Below, piece after piece: positions 1 through 5,557 of a stretch of DNA of 8,681 bases. This DNA is from Chromatiales bacterium. GTDB taxonomy: Bacteria; Pseudomonadota; Gammaproteobacteria; Chromatiales; Chromatiaceae. The stretch covers positions 1-8,681 of the forward strand of contig JAHEIA010000102.1 in NCBI GenBank assembly GCA_024639625.1, given 5' to 3'. The position numbers were made by a program, and so were the translations under genes. Position 1 is the first letter of the stretch, and each line of letters begins with the position of its first letter. Under the pieces are notes generated by a model that was not told the DNA's origin, did not search any database, and saw nothing but the letters and a program-made list of their open reading frames with translations.

Positions 1-116
1 AGCTTCTATTACCGAAGATTGGCGAGGAGGTGTTCATTCCCGCAGGGGCAGTCCATTCCGTGCGCAACATCGGCGAAGATAGGGCTCGCTGGCTCTACGG
101 ATACCGCCATGGATGA
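1..116 (+). CDS. C-terminal end of a small cupin-domain protein (5' end outside window)
   Basis: Reading from base 3, an open frame of 37 codons ends at the TGA at 114-116. The fragment contains GEEVFIPAGAVHSVRN, which matches the second conserved cupin motif (G-x5-P-x-G-x2-H-x2-N), with Pro and Gly in the turn and the His that normally ligates the metal. After this it has one more hydrophobic strand (RWLYGYRHG) and stops, so the protein is probably a single-domain cupin of roughly 100-130 residues. Cupins of this size bind a metal or small ligand in a beta-barrel; the activity cannot be told from this fragment. The gene converges on the AEC transporter with only 14 bp between the two stops and no obvious terminator. 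The frame is too short to be found by length alone, but the motif is specific. Confidence 0.72.
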   Translation, partial: LLLPKIGEEVFIPAGAVHSVRNIGEDRARWLYGYRHG

Positions 117-130
117 CCCGCTGCCGCCAC

Positions 131-1012
131 TCACCCCCAGTGCACAACCAGGAACAGTGTCGCCGGAATCACCAGCACTGCCGCGAGGTTGCCGAGCAAC
201 ACGATCGAGGCGACCTGCTCGGGTTGCTGTCGGTAGGTCTCCGCCAGCATGTAATTGAGCACCGCGGGGGGCAACGCGGCAAATACCCATAATTGCTGCG
301 CCTGCAATCCATCGATGCTAAGCCACAGCATCGCCGCCGCTGCCGCCAGCATTCCGGTGAGGGGGCAAAGCACGGCCCCCAGGATACCGATGCGCCATTC
401 CCGCAGGTCGATTCCCAGCAGACGCACCCCGAGGGCAAACAGCATCAGGGGGATCGCTACCTGCCCCAACAGGTCGGCCGCCTGCATCACCGGCTCGGGA
501 ATAGCGAACCCGCTGAGGCTGACCAGCACCCCCGCCAGGGTGGCCTGGAGCATCGGCATGCGCAGCAGCACGAGCGGATGCACCCGCCCCTCGAGCAGCG
601 CGTTGCCGACGCTGAAATGAAGAAAGTTTTCCACCAGGAACAGAACCACCGCCGCCGGCAACGCCTGTTCGCCGAAGGCCAGGACCGCCAAGGGCAGTCC
701 CATATTGCCCGAATTGGTGAACATCATCGGCGGCACAAAGGTCCGTGCCTGATAGCCGAGGAAGCGGGCCAAAGGCCATGCCAGCAGGCCCGACCCGAGC
801 ACCACGATAGTCCCGGCTAGAGCAAGATCCAGGTAGGCGGCGAATGCAAAGTCTTTTCGCGCAAGCACGGAAAAGATCAGGGCGGGAGTGAAGATCTCCA
901 GGTTCAGCCGATTGGCCGCGCTCATGTCCGGGGCGCGCCACCTCGCGTAGGCGAAACCCACCAGCACAAGTGCAAAAATCGGAAATACGATTCCCAGAAT
1001 CTGCCACGCCAT
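131..1012 (-). CDS. AEC (auxin efflux carrier) family transporter
   Basis: Encodes a 293-residue, strongly hydrophobic inner-membrane protein, close to the usual 300-320 residues of bacterial AEC carriers. The ATG at 1012 gives a natural N-terminus (MAWQILGIVFPIFALVLVGF) that is itself the first membrane helix. The frame stays open 40 codons further upstream, but that stretch is Arg/Gly-rich and uncharacteristic. About ten membrane segments are visible in two halves. Residues 98-107 (FTNSGNMGLP) carry the N-x-G-N-x-G-x-P signature of the broken helix in the first half, and residues 246-260 (ALPPAVLNYMLAETY) plus LLGNLAAV at 272-279 fit the second half. Family members are secondary transporters of small organic anions such as malate or malonate; the substrate here is unknown. 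It is divergent from the zinc-ribbon gene. The Shine-Dalgarno match is poor (GGGTGGG about 10 nt before the ATG). Confidence 0.9.
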   Translation of the reverse strand: MAWQILGIVFPIFALVLVGFAYARWRAPDMSAANRLNLEIFTPALIFSVLARKDFAFAAYLDLALAGTIVVLGSGLLAWPLARFLGYQARTFVPPMMFTNSGNMGLPLAVLAFGEQALPAAVVLFLVENFLHFSVGNALLEGRVHPLVLLRMPMLQATLAGVLVSLSGFAIPEPVMQAADLLGQVAIPLMLFALGVRLLGIDLREWRIGILGAVLCPLTGMLAAAAAMLWLSIDGLQAQQLWVFAALPPAVLNYMLAETYRQQPEQVASIVLLGNLAAVLVIPATLFLVVHWG

Positions 1013-1041
1013 ACGTCTGCACCCACCCAATCGCCAGCCAC

Positions 1042-1076
1042 GGCAGACTGCCACAAGCGGCGCGACCGTGCGACCG
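1042..1076. repeat. 11-bp palindrome plus tandem 7-bp direct repeat in divergent spacer
   Basis: GGCAGACTGCC at 1042-1052 is a perfect palindrome around a central A. GCGACCG occurs at 1062-1068 and again at 1070-1076, separated by one T. Both lie in the 190-bp spacer between the divergent AEC transporter and zinc-ribbon genes, 30-64 bp upstream of the transporter start. The position would suit a regulator binding site. The short length and high GC mean chance is a serious alternative. Confidence 0.22.
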
Positions 1077-1149
1077 CTATCGGGGCCGTATCGCTCCGTC
1101 GAGGAGCCGTCCCATCCCGGTTGCCGAGGCAATTCTCGACCGATCGGGC

Positions 1150-1155
1150 TACAAT
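1150..1155 (+). promoter_or_regulatory. Possible -10 element for the zinc-ribbon gene
   Basis: TACAAT matches the sigma-70 -10 consensus at 5 of 6 positions and lies 47 bp before the ATG at 1203. No good -35 hexamer is present at 16-18 bp spacing (the window there reads AGGCAA); TTGCCG at 1121-1126 is a better -35 match but 23 bp away. The call therefore rests on the -10 alone. Confidence 0.25.
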
Positions 1156-1202
1156 GCGAGCCATACCCTTTGGTTAGGGGCGAAGAGGGCTGACTCGTTC
1201 AC

Positions 1203-1502
1203 ATGAACCCGGAATCGAAAGGTAGTTGCTGGGAGTGCGGAGCCACGCTTGGCGCCGCCGACTACGGACGTGAATCGCGCTGCCCCGAGTGCGGCAAAGC
1301 AACGCACGCTTGCCGCAATTGCCGCTTCTACGCCCCAAGCCGCCCCAACGCCTGCGCCGAGCCGGTGGCCGAGCGGGTGATGGAAAAGGAGCGTGCCAAT
1401 TTCTGCGGCTATTTCGAGCCGACGACGGGCCGGGGGCCGGCCGCCGAGGCCTCTTCCGCGGAAGACCTGCGCAGCGCCGCGGACGCGCTCTTCAAGCGGT
1501 AG
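1203..1502 (+). CDS. Eight-cysteine zinc-ribbon protein of unknown function
   Basis: Encodes 99 residues. The Cys pattern is C9-x2-C12, C27-x2-C30, C37-x2-C40, then C51 and C68, with His35 nearby. The first two pairs (CWECG, CPECG) form a typical zinc-ribbon pair of knuckles. The following CRNCRFYAP and the late NFCGYFEP resemble a conserved bacterial family of uncharacterised proteins that I recall by pattern but cannot name. The tail (about residues 74-99) is Ala/Ser-rich and ends in a short predicted helix. No membrane segment or signal peptide is seen, so it is probably cytosolic and binds one or two Zn ions structurally. A role in protein or nucleic-acid contact is only a guess. GAGG at 1185-1188 lies rather far (14 nt) from the ATG. 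It is the first gene of a rightward group that continues with the unknown gene at 1666. Confidence 0.82.
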   Translation: MNPESKGSCWECGATLGAADYGRESRCPECGKATHACRNCRFYAPSRPNACAEPVAERVMEKERANFCGYFEPTTGRGPAAEASSAEDLRSAADALFKR

Positions 1503-1572
1503 GCCACGGCTACAGCACGGTGGGTGTTGCCGTTTCCGAAGACCCGACCGGCCGATACCCGTTACGACTGAC

Positions 1573-1598
1573 TCAAGTCATTGCCGGTGGGCCGCGAA
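1573..1598 (+). promoter_or_regulatory. Sigma-28 (FliA)-like promoter
   Basis: TCAAGT at 1573-1578, a 12-nt spacer, then GCCGCGAA at 1591-1598. The sigma-28 consensus in pseudomonads and relatives is TCAAGT-N12-GCCGATA (from general knowledge). The -35 and the spacing match exactly; the -10 matches GCCG and the final AA but has CG where AT is expected. A start near 1605 would give a leader of about 60 nt before the ATG at 1666. It sits in the 163-bp gap after the zinc-ribbon gene, where a second promoter would be expected if the next gene is separately regulated. The CG for AT change is at important positions and could abolish function. Confidence 0.35.
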
Positions 1599-1665
1599 CC
1601 GGGGATATTGCACTAGTGAGCGGATCGCCGAACGATCTGCGTGCAGTAGCGAGAACCGTTCCCCG

Positions 1666-2403
1666 ATGTTATTGGAAGATCGAGTAGGCAAACCACGGAT
1701 GATCCTGCGTTCCGCGGTCTCTGCCTCGCCAGAGACCCCCCAGGCGCAGGCCTCGGAACAGGCCAGGACGAGCCGCTTTCTTGAGCCGTACCGTTTCGAT
1801 GCGGACCAGCGCAGTGCGCTCCTCGCGGCGCTGCAACAGCAGCGACTGGGGGACGATTCCAGCCGTCGGCTCTTCGTCGCGGCGCTGGAATACGAAATCG
1901 GCGCATTCCGGCAAATGGAAGAACAAGCGAATGAGGCACCCGATGCGCCGCAGCCGACAGCCGCGGATTCCGTCAACCCGGAATTGGAGCGCATGCGCCA
2001 GGCGGCGATCACCCTGCGCGACCTCATGCTCCAGACACCGGAACACATCCAGGACGACTTGCAGAAAAAGCTGAACGAGAGCGACCTTTTCTGCCGGATC
2101 TACGATACCCGGTATTTGAAGAATCTGCGCTGCGAAATCGAACGCATCGCCACCGCCTGCGAACTGTTGGGGCAACAGCGCTGTGGCAGCACCCCGCCCG
2201 AGCCGAATACATCCAGCGCCGAGTTGGCAAACGGGCGTAGGCTGGTGCGCATGTTGGCCCACACCTACAGCGAATGCTTCGATGCGCAACCTTCACCGGA
2301 GAGTAAATCCCCATTCGGTCGAATCGTCGACACCGTGATCGAACTCACTGGAATAGCGGCCCGATGCAACGATTCAGTGCTACGGGATTCACTCGCATCC
2401 TGA
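1666..2403 (+). CDS. Unknown protein, mostly helical, about 245 residues
   Basis: No family is recognised. The frame is open from 1393, but its first 90 codons overlap the zinc-ribbon gene out of phase and read as Arg/Ser/Pro-rich shadow sequence, so the true start is downstream. ATG 1666 (245 aa; weak GAGAA 10 nt upstream) and ATG 1699 (234 aa; weak GTAGG) are both possible; I chose the first because the putative promoter leaves room for it. From the second Met the protein reads as a soluble, charged helical protein: SRFLEPYRFDADQRSALLAAL, then a helix-rich core (NPELERMRQAAITLRDLML, a C-x5-Y-x3-Y segment, and an acidic/basic helix with Cys). The C-terminus (RMLAHTYSECFDAQPSPES, then SPFGRIVDTVIELTGI) has a Y-x5-P-x2-S...PFxRxV layout that I associate loosely with hypothetical proteins of accessory regions. 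No signal peptide or membrane segment. The stop TGA is in phase with the next gene. Confidence 0.6.
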   Translation: MLLEDRVGKPRMILRSAVSASPETPQAQASEQARTSRFLEPYRFDADQRSALLAALQQQRLGDDSSRRLFVAALEYEIGAFRQMEEQANEAPDAPQPTAADSVNPELERMRQAAITLRDLMLQTPEHIQDDLQKKLNESDLFCRIYDTRYLKNLRCEIERIATACELLGQQRCGSTPPEPNTSSAELANGRRLVRMLAHTYSECFDAQPSPESKSPFGRIVDTVIELTGIAARCNDSVLRDSLAS

Positions 2404-2454
2404 AACCAGCCGTTGAAGGCGGCAGCTAGGACGCGCAGCCGAGGCAGTCCGTTA

Positions 2455-2910
2455 GTGGCAAATATCGGTGTCTGGACGATCATCTATTGTCCGCGCGAGA
2501 AAGCGTTCCTGCTCGCGCGGCGCTCCAAATACGCCAAGAACCCTTTTCTGTGGAACTTCTTCGGTGGCGGCGCCGATGCCGGAGAGAGCCCGAAAAAGGC
2601 TGCGCTGCGGGAACTCCGGGAAGAGGCCGGGATCAAGGCGAAAAAGTCTCACCTGATCAAGCTTTCCCAGCAACGCCTAGAAGGGATCGCCTACCTGGGG
2701 ATAGAGCAAGAGTTGCATTTCTTTCTGCTGTTGAGCGCTCGATTGCTCGAGCCGCGGCTCAACATCGAGCACTCCGAATCCCGCTGGTTCGCGCAAGACA
2801 ACCTGCCGTTGAGCGTCAACCGGCCGACCTGGATCGCCATTGACGCCGGGGTGATCAAAAAAGCGATCAAAACCGCCCGCAAAGAGTCCGCCAAGAATAA
2901 GCTGCTGTAG
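2455..2910 (+). CDS. Nudix hydrolase
   Basis: Encodes about 151 residues. The Nudix box G-x5-E-x7-R-E-U-x-E-E-x-G-U is perfect: GADAGE, then SPKKAAL, then RELREEAGI. These residues bind Mg2+ and attack a diphosphate bond in substrates of the nucleoside-diphosphate-X type. The preceding strand (NIGVWTIIYCPREKAFLLARRS, split here across the hairpin) and LWNFFGGG fit the family core. The substrate cannot be assigned. The GTG at 2455 is preferred: GAGG at 2441-2444 lies 10 nt upstream, and the protein then begins VANIGVW, as relatives usually start just before this strand. A TTG at 2413 would add 14 residues but has no Shine-Dalgarno site. The C-terminus is Lys-rich (KKAIKTARKESAKNKLL), more so than neighbouring proteins. 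The gene follows the unknown gene in the same reading phase and converges on the aldehyde dehydrogenase gene, with 13 bp between the stops. Confidence 0.9.
   Translation: MANIGVWTIIYCPREKAFLLARRSKYAKNPFLWNFFGGGADAGESPKKAALRELREEAGIKAKKSHLIKLSQQRLEGIAYLGIEQELHFFLLLSARLLEPRLNIEHSESRWFAQDNLPLSVNRPTWIAIDAGVIKKAIKTARKESAKNKLL
2491..2520. repeat. Perfect 9-bp inverted repeat inside the Nudix gene
   Basis: CCGCGCGAG at 2491-2499 is an exact reverse complement of CTCGCGCGG at 2512-2520, with a 12-nt loop. The RNA hairpin would be very stable (all but one or two pairs G-C) and begins 36 nt after the proposed GTG start. It encodes PREKAFLLARR, which includes residues common in this family, so protein constraint may account for part of it. 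There is no T-tract, so it is not an intrinsic terminator. Confidence 0.5.
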
Positions 2911-2923
2911 CGCGCACACCGGA

Positions 2924-4381
2924 TCAGCAGTCGATGCCGCCGATGCAGACGTACTTCACCTCGACGAACTCGTCGATCCCGTATTTCCCGCCTTCGCGTC
3001 CAACACCGGATTCTTTGATCCCGCCAAAAGGCGCCACTTCGGTGGAAACCACACCTTCATTGACACCCACGATCCCGTACTCCAAGGCCTCACTAACGCG
3101 AAAGGCACGACCCAGATCACGGGTATAGAAATAGGCGGCGAGTCCGTAACGGGTGTCATTGGCCATTTCGACCGCCTCGGTCTCGCTGGAAAACCGGTAT
3201 AGCGGGGCAATCGGACCGAATATCTCCTCCTGAACCACCCGCATGTCGTCGCTGACGTCGCAGAGCACCGTCGGTTCGAAGAAGGTGCCTCCCCGGAGAT
3301 GGCGTCGGCCTCCGGTGACTAGGCGCGCACCCTTGGCCACCGCATCCTCCAGCAGGCCCTCCACCTTGCGCACCGCGGCTTCGTTGATCAGCGGTCCTTG
3401 CTGGGCGCCCTCCTCGACTCCAGGGCCAATCTTCAGGCTGCGCACCGCCTGCCCCAGCTGCTCGGTAAACCGGTCGTAGATCGCCTCTTGAACCAAGATC
3501 CGATTGGCGCATACACAGGTCTGTCCCGCGTTGCGATACTTGGACGCCAGTGCGCCGGCCACCGCGAGATCCAGGTCGGCGTCGTCGAACACGATGAAGG
3601 GAGCGTTGCCGCCAAGCTCCAGCGAGAGCTTTTTCACCGTTGCGGCGCACTGGCGCATGAGCAACTTGCCGACCGCTGTGGACCCGGTGAACGACAGCTT
3701 TCTAACCTTCGGGTTGGCGGTCAGCTCCCCTCCGATCGCCTTCGGTTGTCCGGTGATCACGTTGAAGACCCCGCGCGGCAGGCCGGCTCTATCGGCAAGC
3801 TCGGCCAAAGCTAGGGCGGTGAGCGGGGTGTCTTCCGCTGGTTTGACTACGACCGGACAGCCTGCCGCCAGGGCCGGAGCGACCTTGCGCGTGATCATGG
3901 CCAACGGAAAGTTCCATGGAGTGATCGCAGCAACCACTCCGATCGGCTGTTTTAGGACCAATATGCGGTGCCGCGGGTGATTCGCAGGTATGGTTTCGCC
4001 GTAGACACGACGCGCCTCTTCAGCGAACCATTCCACAAAAGCGGCCCCATAGGCGACCTCGCCCCTGGCCTCGGCCAGAGGCTTCCCCTGCTCGGAGGTC
4101 ATCAACAAGGCCAGATCGTCGGCGTTTTCGAGGATCAGCGCAAACCAGCCGCGAAGCAGGGAGCCCCGTGTCTTCGCGGACTGCGACCGCCACGCCGGCC
4201 AGGCGGTCTCTGCCGCGGCAATCGCCCGGCGCGTCTCCGCCGCCCCCATTTCGGGAACCCGCGCCAGAATAGTGCCGTCGGCCGGATCGAGCACCGGAAA
4301 GCTGGCTGCGGAATCGGCGTCCACCCAGAGCCCATCCAAATAGGCCTTCTGGCGCAGCAAGGTCATGTCCTTCAGTAGCAT
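2924..4381 (-). CDS. gabD: Succinate-semialdehyde dehydrogenase-type aldehyde dehydrogenase
   Basis: Encodes 485 residues, matching E. coli GabD (482). The start at 4381 is supported by GAGG (CCTC at 4387-4390 on the + strand) 5 nt upstream, and by the N-terminus LLKDMTLLRQKAYLDGLW, which aligns with GabD. It oxidises succinate semialdehyde to succinate with NAD(P)+, feeding 4-aminobutyrate carbon into the TCA cycle; glutarate semialdehyde or related aldehydes remain possible. Visible catalytic residues are Asn157 (TPWNF), Lys180 (VVVKPAE), Glu255 (LELGGN) and Cys289 (NAGQTCVCANR). Cys291 follows two residues on, as in GabD proteins with a redox-switch loop. Glu183 after KPA is the type of residue that binds the adenosine ribose in NAD+-using ALDHs, suggesting NAD+ preference (inference). 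The C-terminal PFGGIKESGVGREGGKYGI is typical of the family. No GABA transaminase or transporter is adjacent. Confidence 0.93.
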   Translation of the reverse strand: MLLKDMTLLRQKAYLDGLWVDADSAASFPVLDPADGTILARVPEMGAAETRRAIAAAETAWPAWRSQSAKTRGSLLRGWFALILENADDLALLMTSEQGKPLAEARGEVAYGAAFVEWFAEEARRVYGETIPANHPRHRILVLKQPIGVVAAITPWNFPLAMITRKVAPALAAGCPVVVKPAEDTPLTALALAELADRAGLPRGVFNVITGQPKAIGGELTANPKVRKLSFTGSTAVGKLLMRQCAATVKKLSLELGGNAPFIVFDDADLDLAVAGALASKYRNAGQTCVCANRILVQEAIYDRFTEQLGQAVRSLKIGPGVEEGAQQGPLINEAAVRKVEGLLEDAVAKGARLVTGGRRHLRGGTFFEPTVLCDVSDDMRVVQEEIFGPIAPLYRFSSETEAVEMANDTRYGLAAYFYTRDLGRAFRVSEALEYGIVGVNEGVVSTEVAPFGGIKESGVGREGGKYGIDEFVEVKYVCIGGIDC

Positions 4382-4386
4382 AGCGT

Positions 4387-4390
4387 CCTC
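4387..4390 (-). promoter_or_regulatory. Ribosome binding site fixing the gabD-like start
   Basis: On the minus strand GAGG is followed by ACGCT and the ATG at 4381. This selects that ATG over the longer open frame, which continues 16 codons upstream without family similarity. Confidence 0.6.
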
Positions 4391-4423
4391 ATCTACGATG
4401 CAACAGGATCTCCGCGCGGGATG

Positions 4424-4451
4424 CCGCACGCACGGGCGTGCAGCGGTGCGG
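4424..4451. repeat. Hairpin-forming sequence between the 79-residue gene and gabD
   Basis: CCGCAC at 4424-4429 pairs with GTGCGG at 4446-4451, enclosing an inner GCAC/GTGC stem with a four-base loop (4430-4440). On the minus strand it lies 10 nt after the stop of the 79-residue gene and 43 nt before the gabD-like start. There is no U-tract on either side. It may weaken read-through or stabilise an mRNA end; chance at high GC is also possible. Confidence 0.28.
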
Positions 4452-4460
4452 TCCTACGCC

Positions 4461-4700
4461 TTAAAGCCAACGCAGCAGATAGTACACCCGCACGCCTTCC
4501 GAGGACGGGCTCGGACCGTAGACCAGGGCTGCTCGTTGATTCGGTTCGCCGGCGGCCCGCTGCACGGCCTCCGCTTCGCTGGCGACCGGAACCACGCAGC
4601 CTTCCGGAAAGCGCTGCACCCGCTTGCGCTTGGACGCCTTAACGAGTGCGAATTGCTGAAAAGGCGCCCGAGCGTCGCTTCGGTTCTCCGGCTCGCTCAT
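4461..4700 (-). CDS. Small unknown protein (79 aa) downstream of the SRAP gene
   Basis: No family is recognised. It is called as real because the ATG at 4700 has a strong Shine-Dalgarno site (GGAGG, 8 nt upstream on the minus strand), the gene starts 25 bp after the SRAP stop in the same direction, and the composition is protein-like. The N-terminus is polar (MSEPENRSDARAPFQQ) and followed by a basic patch KASKRKR at residues 21-27. A compact hydrophobic/charged part follows: FPEGCVVPVASEAEAV, then RAALVYGPSPSSEGVRVYYLLRWL at the C-terminus. No signal peptide or membrane helix is seen. The basic patch could suggest nucleic-acid contact, but that is speculation. It is probably translated from the SRAP mRNA. 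Confidence 0.6.
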   Translation of the reverse strand: MSEPENRSDARAPFQQFALVKASKRKRVQRFPEGCVVPVASEAEAVQRAAGEPNQRAALVYGPSPSSEGVRVYYLLRWL

Positions 4701-4725
4701 TGCCCAGTCCTCCAGGGTAACCAAC

Positions 4726-5406
4726 TCAATCCGCCGCGGACAGAGGCGCGATCAGGTCCGGGCCTTCGTTACGCGGGCTGTTCACCCGGCGGGATACGGC
4801 ATGAAACACCATCCCCGCGGACGGAAACGGCTGCAACAGGGGCTGCAGCTGGGCAGCGTCCTGTTGCCGGGGGTTCAGCCAGGCGTCCCAGTGCCGACGC
4901 GGCAGGATCACCGGCATGCGGTCGTGAATCTGCGCCAGGGTGGTGTTGGCCTCGGTCACGATAATCGCACAGGACTCGATACGCTTGCCGCTCGCATCCT
5001 GCCAATGCTCCCATAACCCGGCCAGGGCGAAGGGCTCAGCGTCCCGCATGCGGATGAAAAACGGTTGCTTGGCGGCGCCTCGCAGGGCCCACTCGTAGAA
5101 GCCTTCGCTGGGCACGATACAGCGCCGGTAGCGGAATGCCGCCCGATAGGCGGGTTTGCTTGCAACCGTCTCGGCGCGGGCATTGATCATGTTGAAGCGT
5201 GAATCCGGGCCTTTGGACCAAGAGGGGATCACACCCCAGCGCAGCGGCACCAGCTCGCGCCCGCCCCTGTCCCCAGTGCGCACCGCGAGCAACTCTTGAG
5301 AAGGCGCGATATTGAAGCTCGGGCGGCGCTCGTCGGCGTGCTCGAGGATACTAAACATCCGGGCATAGACACGGGTTGGGGAGAATTGGACGAAACGGCC
5401 GCACAT
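4726..5406 (-). CDS. SRAP-family abasic-site processing protein (YedK/HMCES type)
   Basis: Encodes 226 residues, the normal length for bacterial SRAP proteins. These proteins form a thiazolidine crosslink between Cys2 and an abasic site in single-stranded DNA, protecting it from strand breakage. All key residues are present. The start at 5406 gives MCGRF, so Cys2 becomes the N-terminal nucleophile after Met removal. Asn75 lies in NARAET, Glu101 in EGFYEW and His161 in HDRMPVIL. The substrate-groove segment PLRWGVIPSW (residues 54-63) is also typical. The frame is open 24 codons further upstream, but only a protein starting MCGRF can work. The Shine-Dalgarno site is poor, whereas an extended -10-like element lies 8 nt before the ATG. 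No LexA box (CTGT-N8-ACAG) is visible upstream, so SOS control is not supported here. The 79-residue gene follows at 25 bp. Confidence 0.95.
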   Translation of the reverse strand: MCGRFVQFSPTRVYARMFSILEHADERRPSFNIAPSQELLAVRTGDRGGRELVPLRWGVIPSWSKGPDSRFNMINARAETVASKPAYRAAFRYRRCIVPSEGFYEWALRGAAKQPFFIRMRDAEPFALAGLWEHWQDASGKRIESCAIIVTEANTTLAQIHDRMPVILPRRHWDAWLNPRQQDAAQLQPLLQPFPSAGMVFHAVSRRVNSPRNEGPDLIAPLSAAD

Positions 5407-5413
5407 GGTATTC

Positions 5414-5441
5414 GCTATAGCAGTTGTGAGGTTCGCGTCGA
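5414..5441 (-). promoter_or_regulatory. Possible extended -10 promoter for the SRAP gene
   Basis: On the minus strand, TGCTATAGC carries TATAGC (+ strand 5414-5419) preceded by the extended TG-n element. A -35-like TCGACG (+ strand 5436-5441) lies 16 bp upstream. Transcription would begin at or within a few bases of the ATG at 5406, producing a leaderless or near-leaderless mRNA. The absence of a Shine-Dalgarno site agrees with this. The hexamers match only 4 of 6 each. Confidence 0.25.
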
Positions 5442-5509
5442 CGCCCACGGTAGCCGCGTGCCGGATCTTCCGCATCACCCGGCGGCGAGTACTCCCAGGT
5501 CATGCGGTA

Positions 5510-5554
5510 GCGCAGCGCCCGTCCGGGCTCGGGAGACGCGGGCGAAGCCTGCGC
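5510..5554 (-). terminator. Large imperfect hairpin directly after the osmC-like stop
   Basis: GCGCAGCGCCCG at 5510-5521 pairs with CGGGCG at 5539-5544 and CTGCGC at 5549-5554, leaving a 4-nt bulge (5545-5548) and a 17-nt loop that can pair further (TCC with GGA). On the minus strand the structure begins 3 nt after the osmC-like stop codon and ends about 100 nt before the SRAP start. The position suits an mRNA 3' end structure. There is no U-tract, so it is not a classical intrinsic terminator. It supports separate transcription of the osmC-like and SRAP genes. Confidence 0.35.
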
Positions 5555-5557
5555 CGC

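Noticed and set aside
293..820. Long open frame (175 codons) on the + strand opposite the AEC transporter
   Set aside because: It is rich in Gln, His, Arg and Pro, has no domain, and lies antisense to a clear membrane protein; high GC keeps such frames open.
318..1022. A 234-codon minus-strand frame overlapping the AEC transporter
   Set aside because: It is Gly/Ala/Arg-rich and out of phase with the transporter, whose own frame gives a clear membrane protein.
1669..2289. Minus-strand frame (206 codons) opposite the unknown gene, and therefore a possible alternative to it
   Set aside because: Considered seriously because the + strand gene is unrecognised. The minus frame has scattered Cys/Arg-rich low-quality sequence and no ribosome site or partner, while the + frame has coherent helices and follows the gene group.
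2902..2930. CTGCTG/CAGCAG inverted repeat between the convergent Nudix and gabD-like genes as a bidirectional terminator
   Set aside because: Only 6 bp of stem with a 17-nt loop, no T-tract, and both arms lie within coding ends.
5407..5500. LexA (SOS) box upstream of the SRAP gene
   Set aside because: SRAP genes are sometimes called SOS-associated, but no CTGT-N8-ACAG-like sequence is present in this spacer.
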